A stretch of DNA of 64,000 bases, taken from assembly GCF_030929555.1 (NCBI RefSeq), contig NZ_JAVFVT010000009.1, positions 1-64,000 of the forward strand. The letters are read 5' to 3'. The translations under genes and the position numbers were made by a program. Below, one piece after another: positions 44,998 to 54,212 of this stretch. The DNA comes from Paenibacillus sp. LHD-117. Its GTDB lineage: Bacteria > Bacillota > Bacilli > Paenibacillales > Paenibacillaceae. How positions within the stretch are numbered: the stretch's first letter is position 1; each line of letters starts with the position of its first letter. Below the pieces are notes generated by a model, which did no database searches, was not told where the DNA came from, and saw only the letters and a list, made by a program, of their open reading frames with translations.

Positions 44998-46813
44998 TGG
45001 CATCCCCCTTTATGATCGTTAGACGAACTTCCGTTCCTGCTGCGGGAGAGCTCGACAACGTAATGCCGGACATCGAGCCGTACGTCAGTCTTAATCGCCT
45101 ATGCACGTTCATCAATCCTAAGCTGGCATTATCGGAATAGAGGGGCTGCGCGGTGCCTTCATTCGCCAGATATTGCTGAATCCGCAAGAGCTTCTCGGGA
45201 GCGATGCTTCCCCCGTCGTCCTTTACCCATAATTCGAGATGTCCCGGTCCCGCTTCCCGCCCGCCGATCCATAGATTTCCCTTCTCGAGCTTCATCTCCA
45301 GGCCGTGAACGATCGCGTTTTCCACCACGGGCTGAAGAATCATTTTAATAATTCTGCAATCGTAAATCCGAGGGTCGAAATCATAATGCACATCGAAGCG
45401 GTCTTCGAAACGGAACTGCTGAATTTGGACATACGATTTGACAATTTCAAGCTCTTCCCCGAGCTTTACGGCTTCCGCGCCTTTAATGCTGTATTTGTAA
45501 ATTTGGCTTAACGCGCCGGTAATCTCCACAAATTGCGGAACGCCGAGCTCCGCGGCCAAACCTTTCATCGAAGCTAAGGTATTGTACAAAAAGTGAGGAT
45601 TAACTTGATGCTTCAGATAGGAAAGCTCCGCCGTTTGATTGGATAATTCCAGCTCGTAGATGCGGGTCCGCGAAGCCACCGATTCTTCCGTCAATCGGTC
45701 AATCGATTCGAACATTTCATTAAACTTATCGGCCATAATCATAATTTCCGAATAACCCGTCAATGAAATTTTGGACTTTGATTTTGGCAATTGCCCTATT
45801 TTGAAAGAACTGATATGTCCGACAAAAGCCCGGATTGGAGATATGATGCTCCGGCCAAAGAGAAGCGCGACCAGAAAAAGCAGCGGTATGGCCACCGCCA
45901 TAATCGCCAAATACATTTTCCGTATATCGTCCAGCCCTTTGAACATCTCTTTCTCAGAGATGACGTTTACAATTTTCCCTTGAATTTCCGGCAAATCGGT
46001 CAGACGAACAATGTAGCGCTTTCCGTCCGAATCGTAATATTCGTAGCCCCCGTCTTTTGTTTCTTTCAGCTGGTCTAGAGCGTATTTCGTGCCGACTTGA
46101 TCAGCATCGTTAGCAGCGATGATGATGCCGTTGCGATCCAGGACATAGATTTGCCCGAACGCGTTTTTGTACACCTCACCCATGTTGGACACAAACGAAG
46201 ACGGCTCCATAAACACGACGAGATATCCCAGCCTTCTGCCCACGACCGAAGTAGGCATCGCGTTATTGATGGTGAGCCCGACAATGAAATACCGATCTGT
46301 TTCCGTGACGCTTCCGTTGCCGATCGAAAGAAGCCCTCTATAGTACGGAGCCGATCCGTTTATTCCCATTGCCTCCATCTCGCTAATGGTTTCCAGCACG
46401 GCCTCGCGTTTTTTCAAATCATACATTAAGTTGTAATCGCTTCCATTCATGCCGCGAATCGTAAGTTCGGCTATGCCTTCGCGCAGCGATGCATAACGAA
46501 CGACGATCCTATTCGTCTGGGTGAATAGATCGTATTTGCGGGAAGACATGCCTTCGGGCTCCAGCAAATATTGTTGGACCGAATCGTTATACGCAATGCC
46601 CTGAATAAGCCGATTGGTGGAGATCGTCTGAGCCGAAATATGCTGGCGAATCTTGTTAAGCAGCAAATGGGAATATCCACTATTTTGATCATATATCCAT
46701 TTCGAAGTAAAGTGGTAGGCTGTTATCATCGCCGCAAGGATGAGCATCAGCAGCACAGTAATGACGACAAATAGCTGCAGCTTGATGGGCTGTCTGCCGA
46801 TGAACTTGAACAA
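44987..46813 (-). CDS. YesM-type sensor histidine kinase
   Basis: 608 residues; TTG start behind GGGGGAGG. TM1 about 12-33, a large extracytoplasmic sensor with Cache-like features (about 35-295), TM2 about 297-318, HAMP about 320-372, then the His_kinase motif HQVNPHFLYN with conserved His407, and an ATPase domain with N-box QPVVENAIVHGL and a late G-box LGLMNVHRRL. It phosphorylates the response regulator encoded next to it. Probable ligand: the sugar handled by the upstream transporter. Confidence 0.94.
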   Translation of the reverse strand: MFKFIGRQPIKLQLFVVITVLLMLILAAMITAYHFTSKWIYDQNSGYSHLLLNKIRQHISAQTISTNRLIQGIAYNDSVQQYLLEPEGMSSRKYDLFTQTNRIVVRYASLREGIAELTIRGMNGSDYNLMYDLKKREAVLETISEMEAMGINGSAPYYRGLLSIGNGSVTETDRYFIVGLTINNAMPTSVVGRRLGYLVVFMEPSSFVSNMGEVYKNAFGQIYVLDRNGIIIAANDADQVGTKYALDQLKETKDGGYEYYDSDGKRYIVRLTDLPEIQGKIVNVISEKEMFKGLDDIRKMYLAIMAVAIPLLFLVALLFGRSIISPIRAFVGHISSFKIGQLPKSKSKISLTGYSEIMIMADKFNEMFESIDRLTEESVASRTRIYELELSNQTAELSYLKHQVNPHFLYNTLASMKGLAAELGVPQFVEITGALSQIYKYSIKGAEAVKLGEELEIVKSYVQIQQFRFEDRFDVHYDFDPRIYDCRIIKMILQPVVENAIVHGLEMKLEKGNLWIGGREAGPGHLELWVKDDGGSIAPEKLLRIQQYLANEGTAQPLYSDNASLGLMNVHRRLRLTYGSMSGITLSSSPAAGTEVRLTIIKGDANEI

Positions 46814-46893
46814 TGTTGCTTCCTCCCCCTTCGAGCGCTTTTATTATTCGAGATTGTCTCATCTATTATCTCATAGATTCTGGAGGCAATATA

Positions 46894-46925
46894 GAGCTTC
46901 CCCTGCGGAATACCGCAGAGGAAGC
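46894..46925 (-). terminator. Hairpin after the binding-protein gene
   Basis: AGCTTCCcCTGCGG / CCGCAGaGGAAGCT (one internal mismatch, AATA loop) starting 16 bp after the solute-binding protein stop. No clear T-run, so partial termination or mRNA stabilisation is likely, giving more binding protein than kinase. Confidence 0.5.
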
Positions 46926-46940
46926 TGATCGGGTTTGTAT

Positions 46941-48599
46941 TTACGGCTGAATGCCCATTTCCGCCGCTTTTTCGTTTACTTCTTTAATCGCATCCTTAAG
47001 CCCTTTGGTTTCGTATCCTTTCAGGACTTCCGCCCACATCTTCGCAGGGTCCTCTTTTGCGATCACGACCTTGATAATATCATCTATAAACTTGATGCCC
47101 ATCACTTTATCTTTGGCTGGCGTGGACATCAGCTTGATATCAAACGCGGTCGGTATGGGCTTAGCTTCCGCCATCAATTTGGCATAGGCGGCATCGGTTA
47201 AGTCCACCAGTTTGTCTCCGAACTGTGTCCGTTTCACACTGTCATCCAAATACGTGTCTTCACGCCATTTTGCAAGCATTGCTATAATTTGCTGCGAAGG
47301 ATAAATGTCTTTCACATTTTTCATCAAACCGGTTTTGTCATCTATCGGACGGGTTGCGACAACTTTGTCGCCATCCATCTTGTAATCTTTGCCTTCAAAG
47401 CCGTATCTGGAAAGTTTGTCTCCTTCCGGCGAGAGCAGGAAATCATACAGCTTCAATATGCGATCCATCTTCTCGTCATCCACTTTGGCGCTGAAGTAGC
47501 TTTCCGACCAGAACGAGGTTTGCACGAAACGATAGGTGTTGCCGTCGCTGTGAGGCCAGATCGGAAGAATCTCGATCGCATCTTCGAATGCGACGTCATG
47601 CTCGTATTTGCTCCACAAGTCTTTCATATTTTTAAGTTTGCTGATCGAGATTTGGCTGAAGAAAGCACCGGCTTTGTTCTGGGCAAATTTCTCCGAGCCG
47701 TCGTCGTTTTTGAGCAGCGGGAAGTCCTTGTCCAGCGCCCCGCTGTCGTACAGATCGCGGAGCTGCTTCAATCCTTCGATCATGTTTTTGGATGCGACAT
47801 GCGGCATCCAGCTGCCATCCTCGTACAGCCAGCCTTCGTTGCTATATTGCGGAATCGTGCCGATAAGAGCCGCGTCGAGAAACGTAGGAGTCCGCAGCGT
47901 AACGCCTACCGTATCGTTTTTGTTATTGCCGTCGGGATCCGCTTCCGCGAATTTTTTGAACATTTGCTTATATTCTTCAAACGTCTTTGGCGTCTGAATG
48001 CCAAGCTCCTCCATCCAATCCTTGCGAACCATGAGGCCTCGTTCCATGACCCAGTCTTCCGTTGAATCAAATGTAAGTCTCGGAATCATATAAAATTTGC
48101 CGTCCACCTTAAGCGGCTGGATATCGGGTTGCTCCATCACCTTTTGTACATTCGGGTATGCGCTCAGATCATCCGGCAGCGCACGAATAATCCCTTGGTC
48201 GATCCATTGATTGTACGTGGCCGTATTGTACATATCCGTGGCGATAATATCCGGCAGCTCGTCCGCCGCTCCCCATAATCTGAATTTCTCCTGATAATCG
48301 GTCCAGCTTACGTTTTTGGGAGTCAGCTTCACATTGTAGTCCGTTTCGATTTTTTTCAGCATTTCGTCCTGCTCGCGATTAACGAACGCCTTATCCGCAT
48401 CCCACATGCCGATGCTGATTTCCAGCTTTTTCGAATCATTCTGCGCCTCGGACGAAGGAGCTTCCGTTTGCGCACCGTCTGTCTCTTTAGGGTCTCCGCC
48501 TGAACCTTCGTTGGAATTGCCCCCGCCGCTGCAAGCCGCGAGTAAAGTCGACAGCATGAGGATAAGCGCGATCATCGATCTGCTAGATTTCTTGAACAT
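46941..48599 (-). CDS. Sugar ABC transporter, substrate-binding lipoprotein
   Basis: 552 residues. Lipoprotein signal with lipobox LAAC (Cys about 23) and a Gly/Ser linker, then a family 1 extracellular solute-binding fold of the large LplA type (about 60-545). It captures an oligosaccharide outside the membrane and delivers it to the two permeases encoded upstream. No ATPase gene is present; the shared MsmK-type ATPase of these transporters is normally encoded elsewhere. AAGGAGG precedes the ATG. Confidence 0.93.
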   Translation of the reverse strand: MFKKSSRSMIALILMLSTLLAACSGGGNSNEGSGGDPKETDGAQTEAPSSEAQNDSKKLEISIGMWDADKAFVNREQDEMLKKIETDYNVKLTPKNVSWTDYQEKFRLWGAADELPDIIATDMYNTATYNQWIDQGIIRALPDDLSAYPNVQKVMEQPDIQPLKVDGKFYMIPRLTFDSTEDWVMERGLMVRKDWMEELGIQTPKTFEEYKQMFKKFAEADPDGNNKNDTVGVTLRTPTFLDAALIGTIPQYSNEGWLYEDGSWMPHVASKNMIEGLKQLRDLYDSGALDKDFPLLKNDDGSEKFAQNKAGAFFSQISISKLKNMKDLWSKYEHDVAFEDAIEILPIWPHSDGNTYRFVQTSFWSESYFSAKVDDEKMDRILKLYDFLLSPEGDKLSRYGFEGKDYKMDGDKVVATRPIDDKTGLMKNVKDIYPSQQIIAMLAKWREDTYLDDSVKRTQFGDKLVDLTDAAYAKLMAEAKPIPTAFDIKLMSTPAKDKVMGIKFIDDIIKVVIAKEDPAKMWAEVLKGYETKGLKDAIKEVNEKAAEMGIQP

Positions 48600-48656
48600 C
48601 TTCCATGACCTCCTTGTGTATACGTATAATTATAGATTATGGCTGATAAGCCGCAA

Positions 48657-49532
48657 TCACTCTTTCAGCGATCCGATCATGACGCCTGCGGAGAAAAACC
48701 TTTGCAGGAGCGGATAGATGCACATGACCGGAAGCATCGTTACGACAACCGCGGCCATCTTGAGACCTTCCGGGTACATATCCCGGGTCTCCGACGCCAA
48801 GGAGGCCGCATAAGAATTGTTCAGCATTTTATTGACATCTACGAGCATCTCCCGCAAATACAGCTGCATGGGATATTTGGACGTATCGGTAATGTACAAG
48901 AGCGCGCTCCACCATTCGTTCCACCGATCCACCGCGTAAAATAAAGTGATGGCGGCAATCGTCGGCATCGAGATCGGCAAAACGATCCGCATCAAGATTT
49001 GAATGTCGTTGGCTCCGTCCATTCTCGCCGACTCTTCCAGCGCCTCCGGCACGGTTCTGAAATACGTCATCATAATAATTAAATAGAACGTATTGACGGC
49101 AAGCGGGAGAATCATCGACAACACGCTGTTGATCAACCCCAAACCTTTTACGGTCAAATAAACGGGGATAAGTCCTCCATGGAACAACATCGTAATCAAT
49201 ATGCCGATTAGAACTATTTTTCTGCCGGGCAAATGCTTTTTGGTCAAAGCGTACCCTCCGAATATCGTAACGGCGATATTAAGAATGGTGCCGAAGAAGG
49301 TTACGATAAAGGAAACGCCGAGCGCGCTTAAAATCGTGTCCCCGGAAAAAATAAATCGGTAGGAACTGAAATCAAGGGAAGTCGGGAACAAATAAACGGC
49401 TTGTTTGGCGATTGCTCCGGGATCCGAAAATGAAATGAGCACAACATTGTACATAGGCAGCAGCATCAAGATGCTTACCGCGATCAGAATGGCGTGTATC
49501 GCGTAGTCGGCCCAATTCTTTTTTTCTACCAT
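48657..49532 (-). CDS. Carbohydrate ABC permease, LplC/YtcP type
   Basis: 291 residues with six membrane helices and the EAA loop EALEESARMDGANDIQILMRIVLPIS. The start is ATG 49532, whose A is also the last base of the upstream permease stop (TAATG), behind GGGGGGTTGATC; the frame to 49595 is not used. Second permease of the importer. Confidence 0.93.
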   Translation of the reverse strand: MVEKKNWADYAIHAILIAVSILMLLPMYNVVLISFSDPGAIAKQAVYLFPTSLDFSSYRFIFSGDTILSALGVSFIVTFFGTILNIAVTIFGGYALTKKHLPGRKIVLIGILITMLFHGGLIPVYLTVKGLGLINSVLSMILPLAVNTFYLIIMMTYFRTVPEALEESARMDGANDIQILMRIVLPISMPTIAAITLFYAVDRWNEWWSALLYITDTSKYPMQLYLREMLVDVNKMLNNSYAASLASETRDMYPEGLKMAAVVVTMLPVMCIYPLLQRFFSAGVMIGSLKE

Positions 49533-50497
49533 TAGATCAACCCCCCATTGCCCATCCGCTTCACTACCGAATTGGCGACGATCAGAAGCACGCAATTGAT
49601 AATCGATTTGAAGACGCCTACGGCGGTCGAGAAGCTGAAGCTCGCCCCTTCGTAGAAGGTTGTTCGGTAAATATACGTGTCCAGAATGTCGGCATTTTCG
49701 TATACGCCGGGATGGTACATATTGAATATTTGGTCAAATCCGGCGCCGCTCATCATATTTCCTACGGCCAATATAAACAGGATCGCCGCGGTTCCGCGTA
49801 TGGATGGCCAAGTGATCGCTTTCATTCGCTGATAGCGGTTCGCTCCGTCAATGCTGGCCGCTTCGTACAGCGCAGGATCAATGCCGGATATAGTGGCCAA
49901 ATAAATAATCGTTCCCCAACCCATCTCTTTCCATATGCTCGAGCCGAACAACAGCCCCACAAATCCGTTACCGTCCATTAACAAGCTCTGTTTGGGCAAT
50001 CCGAATACTTGCAGCAGCTGATTCATCACTCCGGCATCGTTCAAGAAATGGATCAAGATGCCCGAAACGACGACCCAGGACAGAAAGTGCGGAAAGGTAA
50101 AGATCGTTTGGTAAAATCGTTTGGCGACCGCCTTGCGCACTTCATTTAATAACAAGGCGAACAGGATCGGAAACGGAAACTCGATGACGATACGGCCGAC
50201 CGCGATGATCAGCGTATTGCGCAATACATCAAAAAACTGCGGCAAATGAAACATCATTTCGAAATGCTCGAATCCTACCCAGGAGCTGCCCAATATGCCT
50301 TTGGAAAAGCTGTACTCCTTGAACGCAATCATAATTCCGTACAACGGATAATAGTGAAAGACAACATAATAGGCGATGAGCGGCAATAGCAGAAGATAAA
50401 GATATCTGGCTTCCCATGCTAGCTTAGCCGCTTTGCTCTTCACAGGAATCGTTTCGATAGCCGTGAGCCGCGGCCGCTCCTTTCCTCTTTCATGCAT
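49532..50497 (-). CDS. Carbohydrate ABC permease, LplB type
   Basis: 321 residues, six membrane helices, opening motif YLLLLPLIAYYVVFHYYPLYG and EAA loop LYEAASIDGANRYQRMKAITWPSI. First gene of the operon permease-permease-binding protein-kinase-regulator. GGAGG stands 6 bases before the ATG, and a perfect cre box lies 33-46 bp upstream of the start. Confidence 0.93.
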   Translation of the reverse strand: MHERGKERPRLTAIETIPVKSKAAKLAWEARYLYLLLLPLIAYYVVFHYYPLYGIMIAFKEYSFSKGILGSSWVGFEHFEMMFHLPQFFDVLRNTLIIAVGRIVIEFPFPILFALLLNEVRKAVAKRFYQTIFTFPHFLSWVVVSGILIHFLNDAGVMNQLLQVFGLPKQSLLMDGNGFVGLLFGSSIWKEMGWGTIIYLATISGIDPALYEAASIDGANRYQRMKAITWPSIRGTAAILFILAVGNMMSGAGFDQIFNMYHPGVYENADILDTYIYRTTFYEGASFSFSTAVGVFKSIINCVLLIVANSVVKRMGNGGLI

Positions 50498-50529
50498 ACG
50501 TTACCTCCTGCATTCTTTGTGCTGTATTT

Positions 50530-50543
50530 TGTCAACGCTTACA
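50530..50543 (-). promoter_or_regulatory. cre box (CcpA site) upstream of the sugar transporter operon
   Basis: TGTAAGCGTTGACA on the minus strand matches every fixed base of TGWAANCGNTNWCA. A possible -10 (TACAAT) lies just upstream, so bound CcpA would block initiation or elongation. Confidence 0.75.
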
Positions 50544-50640
50544 TTTATCATTGTAAAGGTGATTGCCCCCCGTTCGTATAAACCACATTTAGTTCTCTAT
50601 ATTCATTTTTTAGATTCTGTGCTTAGTTATGAAAATACAA

Positions 50641-50664
50641 ATCCCCGGTCGCCAGGACCGGGGA
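50641..50664 (-). terminator. Terminator after the beta-helix protein gene
   Basis: Stem ATCCCCGGTC / GACCGGGGAT with a short loop, 12 bp after the stop, followed on the minus strand by TTGTATTTTC. Separates the two transcription units. Confidence 0.65.
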
Positions 50665-50675
50665 TCGATGTACAT

Positions 50676-53012
50676 TTAATGCGTGATGGTTATGTCGTCG
50701 GCAAATGCGTCTGCGGTACCCGAAGGCTTATAGACGTATATCGTTGCGCTTGTACTCGAGGCTCCCGTCGTGAACGTAACCGAACCTTCCGTATAAGAGG
50801 TACTGGATATCGAAGCGTACATCTCCGCACCGCCGTAATTTTTTACGCCGATTCGTACCGGCTGCGCGCCACTGGCGGTCTTTGCGAATCCGGACAACGT
50901 ATAGGTCGTATTCGGTAGTAGCTGAACGACCTGCTCGGCGGAGCCCGGACCACCGGCTAATCGCAAAGCGTAGCTGCCGCTTCTGGCATTATGATTGACG
51001 ACGCTCGCCGTATTCCAGTTCGTCCATGGGCTCAGCGAGCCTAACTCGAAGCCGCCGTTGCCCGGCAAGCTGGATGTCAACGACAAATCATCGCCGAAAG
51101 CGTCGGCAGAGCCAGACGGCTTATATACATATATCGTTGCGCCGGTATTCGAAGATCCCGTTGTAAACGTAACCGAACCTTCTGTATAAGTGGTGCTGGA
51201 TATCGAAGCATACATCTCCGCTCCGCCATAATTTTTTACGCCGATTCGTACCGGCTGCGAGCTGTCGCTTGTCTTGGCGAATCCGGTCAGCGTATACGTC
51301 GTATTCGGCTGCACTTCCAAGACAAGCTCGGCCGATCCGGGACCTCCGGCCAAGCGCAGCGCATAACTGCCGCTTCGAGCATTGTGATTGACGACGCTGG
51401 CCGTATTCCAATTCGTCCACGGACTTAACGTGCCGGACTCGAAGCCCGCGTTATGAACCGGTTCGTTCGCGGTTCCTTGCACGCCCGGACCGTTATAGGC
51501 TCCGCGATTCGGCGAGCCGGACGCGGCTACTGCGTTGCCCCAATAATCTCGTCCTCCGTTATTCGAGATCGGCGTACCGGTGCCGAGCGCCGGCGAATTC
51601 GCGAGCAGCTTGTAACCGTCCACGGAGCTGCGGCTCGTCCCGCTTCCGGGACCCGCCAGCATTGGGTTGGCGGTCGACTTATTCGAGTCCGCAGGTTCTC
51701 CCGCCGTATGAACGCCGTAGATCGTGTTGGAATCGAACTGAAAGCTGTGAATGCCGGATAGGCCTTCCCATGCTCCGGCACCGGCAAGATACCAGATATT
51801 GTTGCGGAAGGCGATTGATTGCGTATAACCGTCCCATGAGCCTGCATAGATCGGCGAAGTTGAGCTTCCCGGCGGCAAATACAGCGTGTTGTTGTAGACG
51901 GACGTATTCGTCGTCGGACCGGCAAGCTGGAACAATCGCGCTCCATCGTTTTGACTTATATTGTACCGAACGATCCCTCCGTCGTTTTTTGCGCCGCCCG
52001 GCTGGCAGATCAGAATAAATCCGCCGTCGTTGTCATGGCTGTAATTGTATTGAACAATCGTTCGCGACTGGCCGTAGTCGATATCGAAGCCTTGGCCATC
52101 CGCGGTCGAGTTGCCATTAAACGCTTCATTGAACTGAATGACGGTGTCGTCGGCGTTCCATGTCCATATGCCGGCGTTGACGGTGCCCGACCGCATATTG
52201 AATCCATTGACCGTATTGTATTGCACGATCGCGCCTTGCGTAGCCATCGGAACGATCCCGTCCCCTCCAACGTCGCTCACATAGTTGTTCTCGATGACGA
52301 CATTGGTGCTCGGATACCAATTGTAGGCGCCTTGGCAGCCACTGTCCGTTCTGCACCAATAATCGGAATTGATATCGATGCCCGTCCGATCGACGCGCGG
52401 CCCGACCGTGTTGCCGTCGATCCGAACATCGTCGAATTTCGATTGCACGCTGCCTGCAATTGTGCGGACTTTGATGCCTGAACTGCCGTTCCCGTCCTTT
52501 ACGTTATTCCCATATACATCGTGAACGTTGTTGCCGATCAAATAAATGTGGCGGAGCGTACCGCCGTCTTCATTCACGACATAAATACCCATTCGTCTGG
52601 AGCTGCTGCCGTTTTCATTTTTGATTTCGAGATTTTTAATTTCCCAATATTGTTGGTTGTAAAGATACACGGCCGATTCCTGGCCGTTGCCATTAATTAG
52701 GGGGGCGCTGCCGCTGCCGTACGTATCAATAGCGATCGGCGAGCCGTTCGTGCCGCTTCCCTTCGGCCAAAGCCTTCCCGTCCAGGATTCTCCGCGCTTG
52801 AACAAAATTCGGTCGCCTGGCTGAAAGGTTGTGCCGTTCACCTTGTTCAAGGTTTTCCATGCCGTTCCCGTTCCTGTTCCGGCATTCGCATCGCTGCCGT
52901 TCGTCGCATCGACGTAGTAGGTCGCCGCCGCGGCAGATACGGCAAAGCAAATCGCGCTGAACGCCAGCGCCAGAACCGTCAAATAAATACTTCGCATAAC
53001 CATCGTTTTCAT
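50676..53012 (-). CDS. Secreted right-handed beta-helix protein with two tandem CBMs
   Basis: 778 residues; start at the ATG 8 bases after GGAGGAGA. Signal peptide to about residue 30 (SAAAAT). A parallel beta-helix with PbH1-type repeats (about 35-500; VVIENNYVSDVGGDGI, TVIQFNEAFNGN, TIVQYNYSHDND), the fold of pectate lyases and related polysaccharide lyases or epimerases. Then two CBM4/9-like modules of about 125 residues each (roughly 523-648 and 651-778) that are nearly identical. The substrate is probably a plant or microbial acidic polysaccharide; catalytic residues could not be assigned. Confidence 0.85.
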   Translation of the reverse strand: MKTMVMRSIYLTVLALAFSAICFAVSAAAATYYVDATNGSDANAGTGTGTAWKTLNKVNGTTFQPGDRILFKRGESWTGRLWPKGSGTNGSPIAIDTYGSGSAPLINGNGQESAVYLYNQQYWEIKNLEIKNENGSSSRRMGIYVVNEDGGTLRHIYLIGNNVHDVYGNNVKDGNGSSGIKVRTIAGSVQSKFDDVRIDGNTVGPRVDRTGIDINSDYWCRTDSGCQGAYNWYPSTNVVIENNYVSDVGGDGIVPMATQGAIVQYNTVNGFNMRSGTVNAGIWTWNADDTVIQFNEAFNGNSTADGQGFDIDYGQSRTIVQYNYSHDNDGGFILICQPGGAKNDGGIVRYNISQNDGARLFQLAGPTTNTSVYNNTLYLPPGSSTSPIYAGSWDGYTQSIAFRNNIWYLAGAGAWEGLSGIHSFQFDSNTIYGVHTAGEPADSNKSTANPMLAGPGSGTSRSSVDGYKLLANSPALGTGTPISNNGGRDYWGNAVAASGSPNRGAYNGPGVQGTANEPVHNAGFESGTLSPWTNWNTASVVNHNARSGSYALRLAGGPGSAELVLEVQPNTTYTLTGFAKTSDSSQPVRIGVKNYGGAEMYASISSTTYTEGSVTFTTGSSNTGATIYVYKPSGSADAFGDDLSLTSSLPGNGGFELGSLSPWTNWNTASVVNHNARSGSYALRLAGGPGSAEQVVQLLPNTTYTLSGFAKTASGAQPVRIGVKNYGGAEMYASISSTSYTEGSVTFTTGASSTSATIYVYKPSGTADAFADDITITH

Positions 53013-53040
53013 TTCCATTCTCCTCCATTCGTTTTGCTGA

Positions 53041-54000
53041 TCACTTTTCAGCCGTCAGTGTTTCATACAGCGGCGTCAAGTTGATCTCCGCTTTTGAAGC
53101 GAGCTTGTCCATATAAGCCTCGAACCCCTTGTCTCGATATTGTCGAATCACCTCCTCTCTAACGTCGTCGAAGGGAAGGTAGCCCTCGGGCGTTCGAAGA
53201 ACGCATAAGACAATTTCGTAAGAATCGACAGACTCGATGATAGCGCTATTCTCGCCTTGCCGGAGATTCGCGACAAGCTCGTAATAGCCGCTGCGATATT
53301 TGGAGATGTTCCTGTAGTTGTCCTCCCGGATCGTTTCCGTTCCGGTTAATCCTTCAGTCAATCGGCGCTTATCGTACAGATCCATAAATGCCGTTCCGTT
53401 ATCCAATTGAAGCTTAATATCCTCAATCTTTTGCTCAGCCTCGCGTCGCCGATCGCTGCCGCTATTCGGCAAAGACGCCTCGATTGGTTCTACAATTTTC
53501 AGTAGCGTCATGAAGTCGTGTTTCCTTGCAAGCCGATCGCGATTGTCCATGTAATAGGCATAGATCTCCTCTTCCGTCGCACTTCCGCGCCGCTCGGTCC
53601 AGATCGATTGGATCGCATTCAGCAAGATGGATTGCCGGTAATCGTAATACATTTTCTCCGTATATTGTTTGGGTCCGTATATAGGCTCCTTGTTTTCTAA
53701 TGCACGCGCTCTTCTTTCATTCTCCTCTCTCCATTCTTTCAAGAAAGCATGGTAAGAGCCGTCCTTCAGCAAGCCGTATTGAATCGCTTCCTGCTGAGCG
53801 GCTTTCACTTTTACGAGCTCCTCCAATCCGTACAGCTCCAGCTCTTCGGCCGCAACCGGAATGCCGTTCACGAAAGCAACGGAATTCCCGTAACCGTTCC
53901 CCGTATCGCCGCTCATCCGTTTAATTGCAACGATAGTCAACACACATATTATCGCGCTGATCAATAGGACAATGATCGAAACCATCATCGTTCGTTTCAT
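53041..54000 (-). CDS. SurA/PrsA-like membrane-anchored foldase (parvulin-type)
   Basis: 319 residues from the ATG behind GAAGGGAAG. Membrane anchor at about 4-27, no lipobox. Then a SurA-N-like helical region (VNGIPVAAEELELYGLEELVKVKAAQQEAIQYGLL) and a divergent PPIC-like part (about 150-290). Catalytic parvulin residues are not obvious, so it may be a chaperone rather than an isomerase. It is the first gene of an operon with the beta-helix protein 28 bp downstream, which suggests it helps that protein fold after export. Confidence 0.75.
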   Translation of the reverse strand: MKRTMMVSIIVLLISAIICVLTIVAIKRMSGDTGNGYGNSVAFVNGIPVAAEELELYGLEELVKVKAAQQEAIQYGLLKDGSYHAFLKEWREENERRARALENKEPIYGPKQYTEKMYYDYRQSILLNAIQSIWTERRGSATEEEIYAYYMDNRDRLARKHDFMTLLKIVEPIEASLPNSGSDRRREAEQKIEDIKLQLDNGTAFMDLYDKRRLTEGLTGTETIREDNYRNISKYRSGYYELVANLRQGENSAIIESVDSYEIVLCVLRTPEGYLPFDDVREEVIRQYRDKGFEAYMDKLASKAEINLTPLYETLTAEK

Positions 54001-54025
54001 CCGCTTCCCTTCTTTCAGCATAGAA

Positions 54026-54049
54026 TGATAACGCTTTCATTAATGTCAA
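54026..54049 (-). promoter_or_regulatory. Promoter region with perfect cre box
   Basis: Minus strand TTGACA (54049-54044) followed after 4 bases by TGAAAGCGTTATCA (54039-54026), which fits the cre consensus TGWAANCGNTNWCA at every fixed base. CcpA bound here would sit between -35 and -10 of the foldase/beta-helix operon. The -10 itself is not clear. Confidence 0.7.
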
Positions 54050-54174
54050 CTATAAAGAAGGAAACCGCTTGTTCCTATCAATCATTTTTAGATGTTCTAT
54101 ATTCATTATTTAGATGTTATTTGTTGAAATTTAGTAAATGATATTGACTCCCCCCAATAGTATGTTATTGTTTT

Positions 54175-54198
54175 ACCGACAGACAGTCGGTCTATATT
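54175..54198 (+). promoter_or_regulatory. TetR-type operator and -10 of the TetR/ABC operon
   Basis: Palindrome ACCGAC AGACA GTCGGT (54175-54191) directly before TATATT (54193-54198), 14 bp ahead of the TetR start codon. The arrangement suits autorepression by the first gene product. Confidence 0.7.
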
Positions 54199-54212
54199 AA
54201 GGAGTTGTAAAA

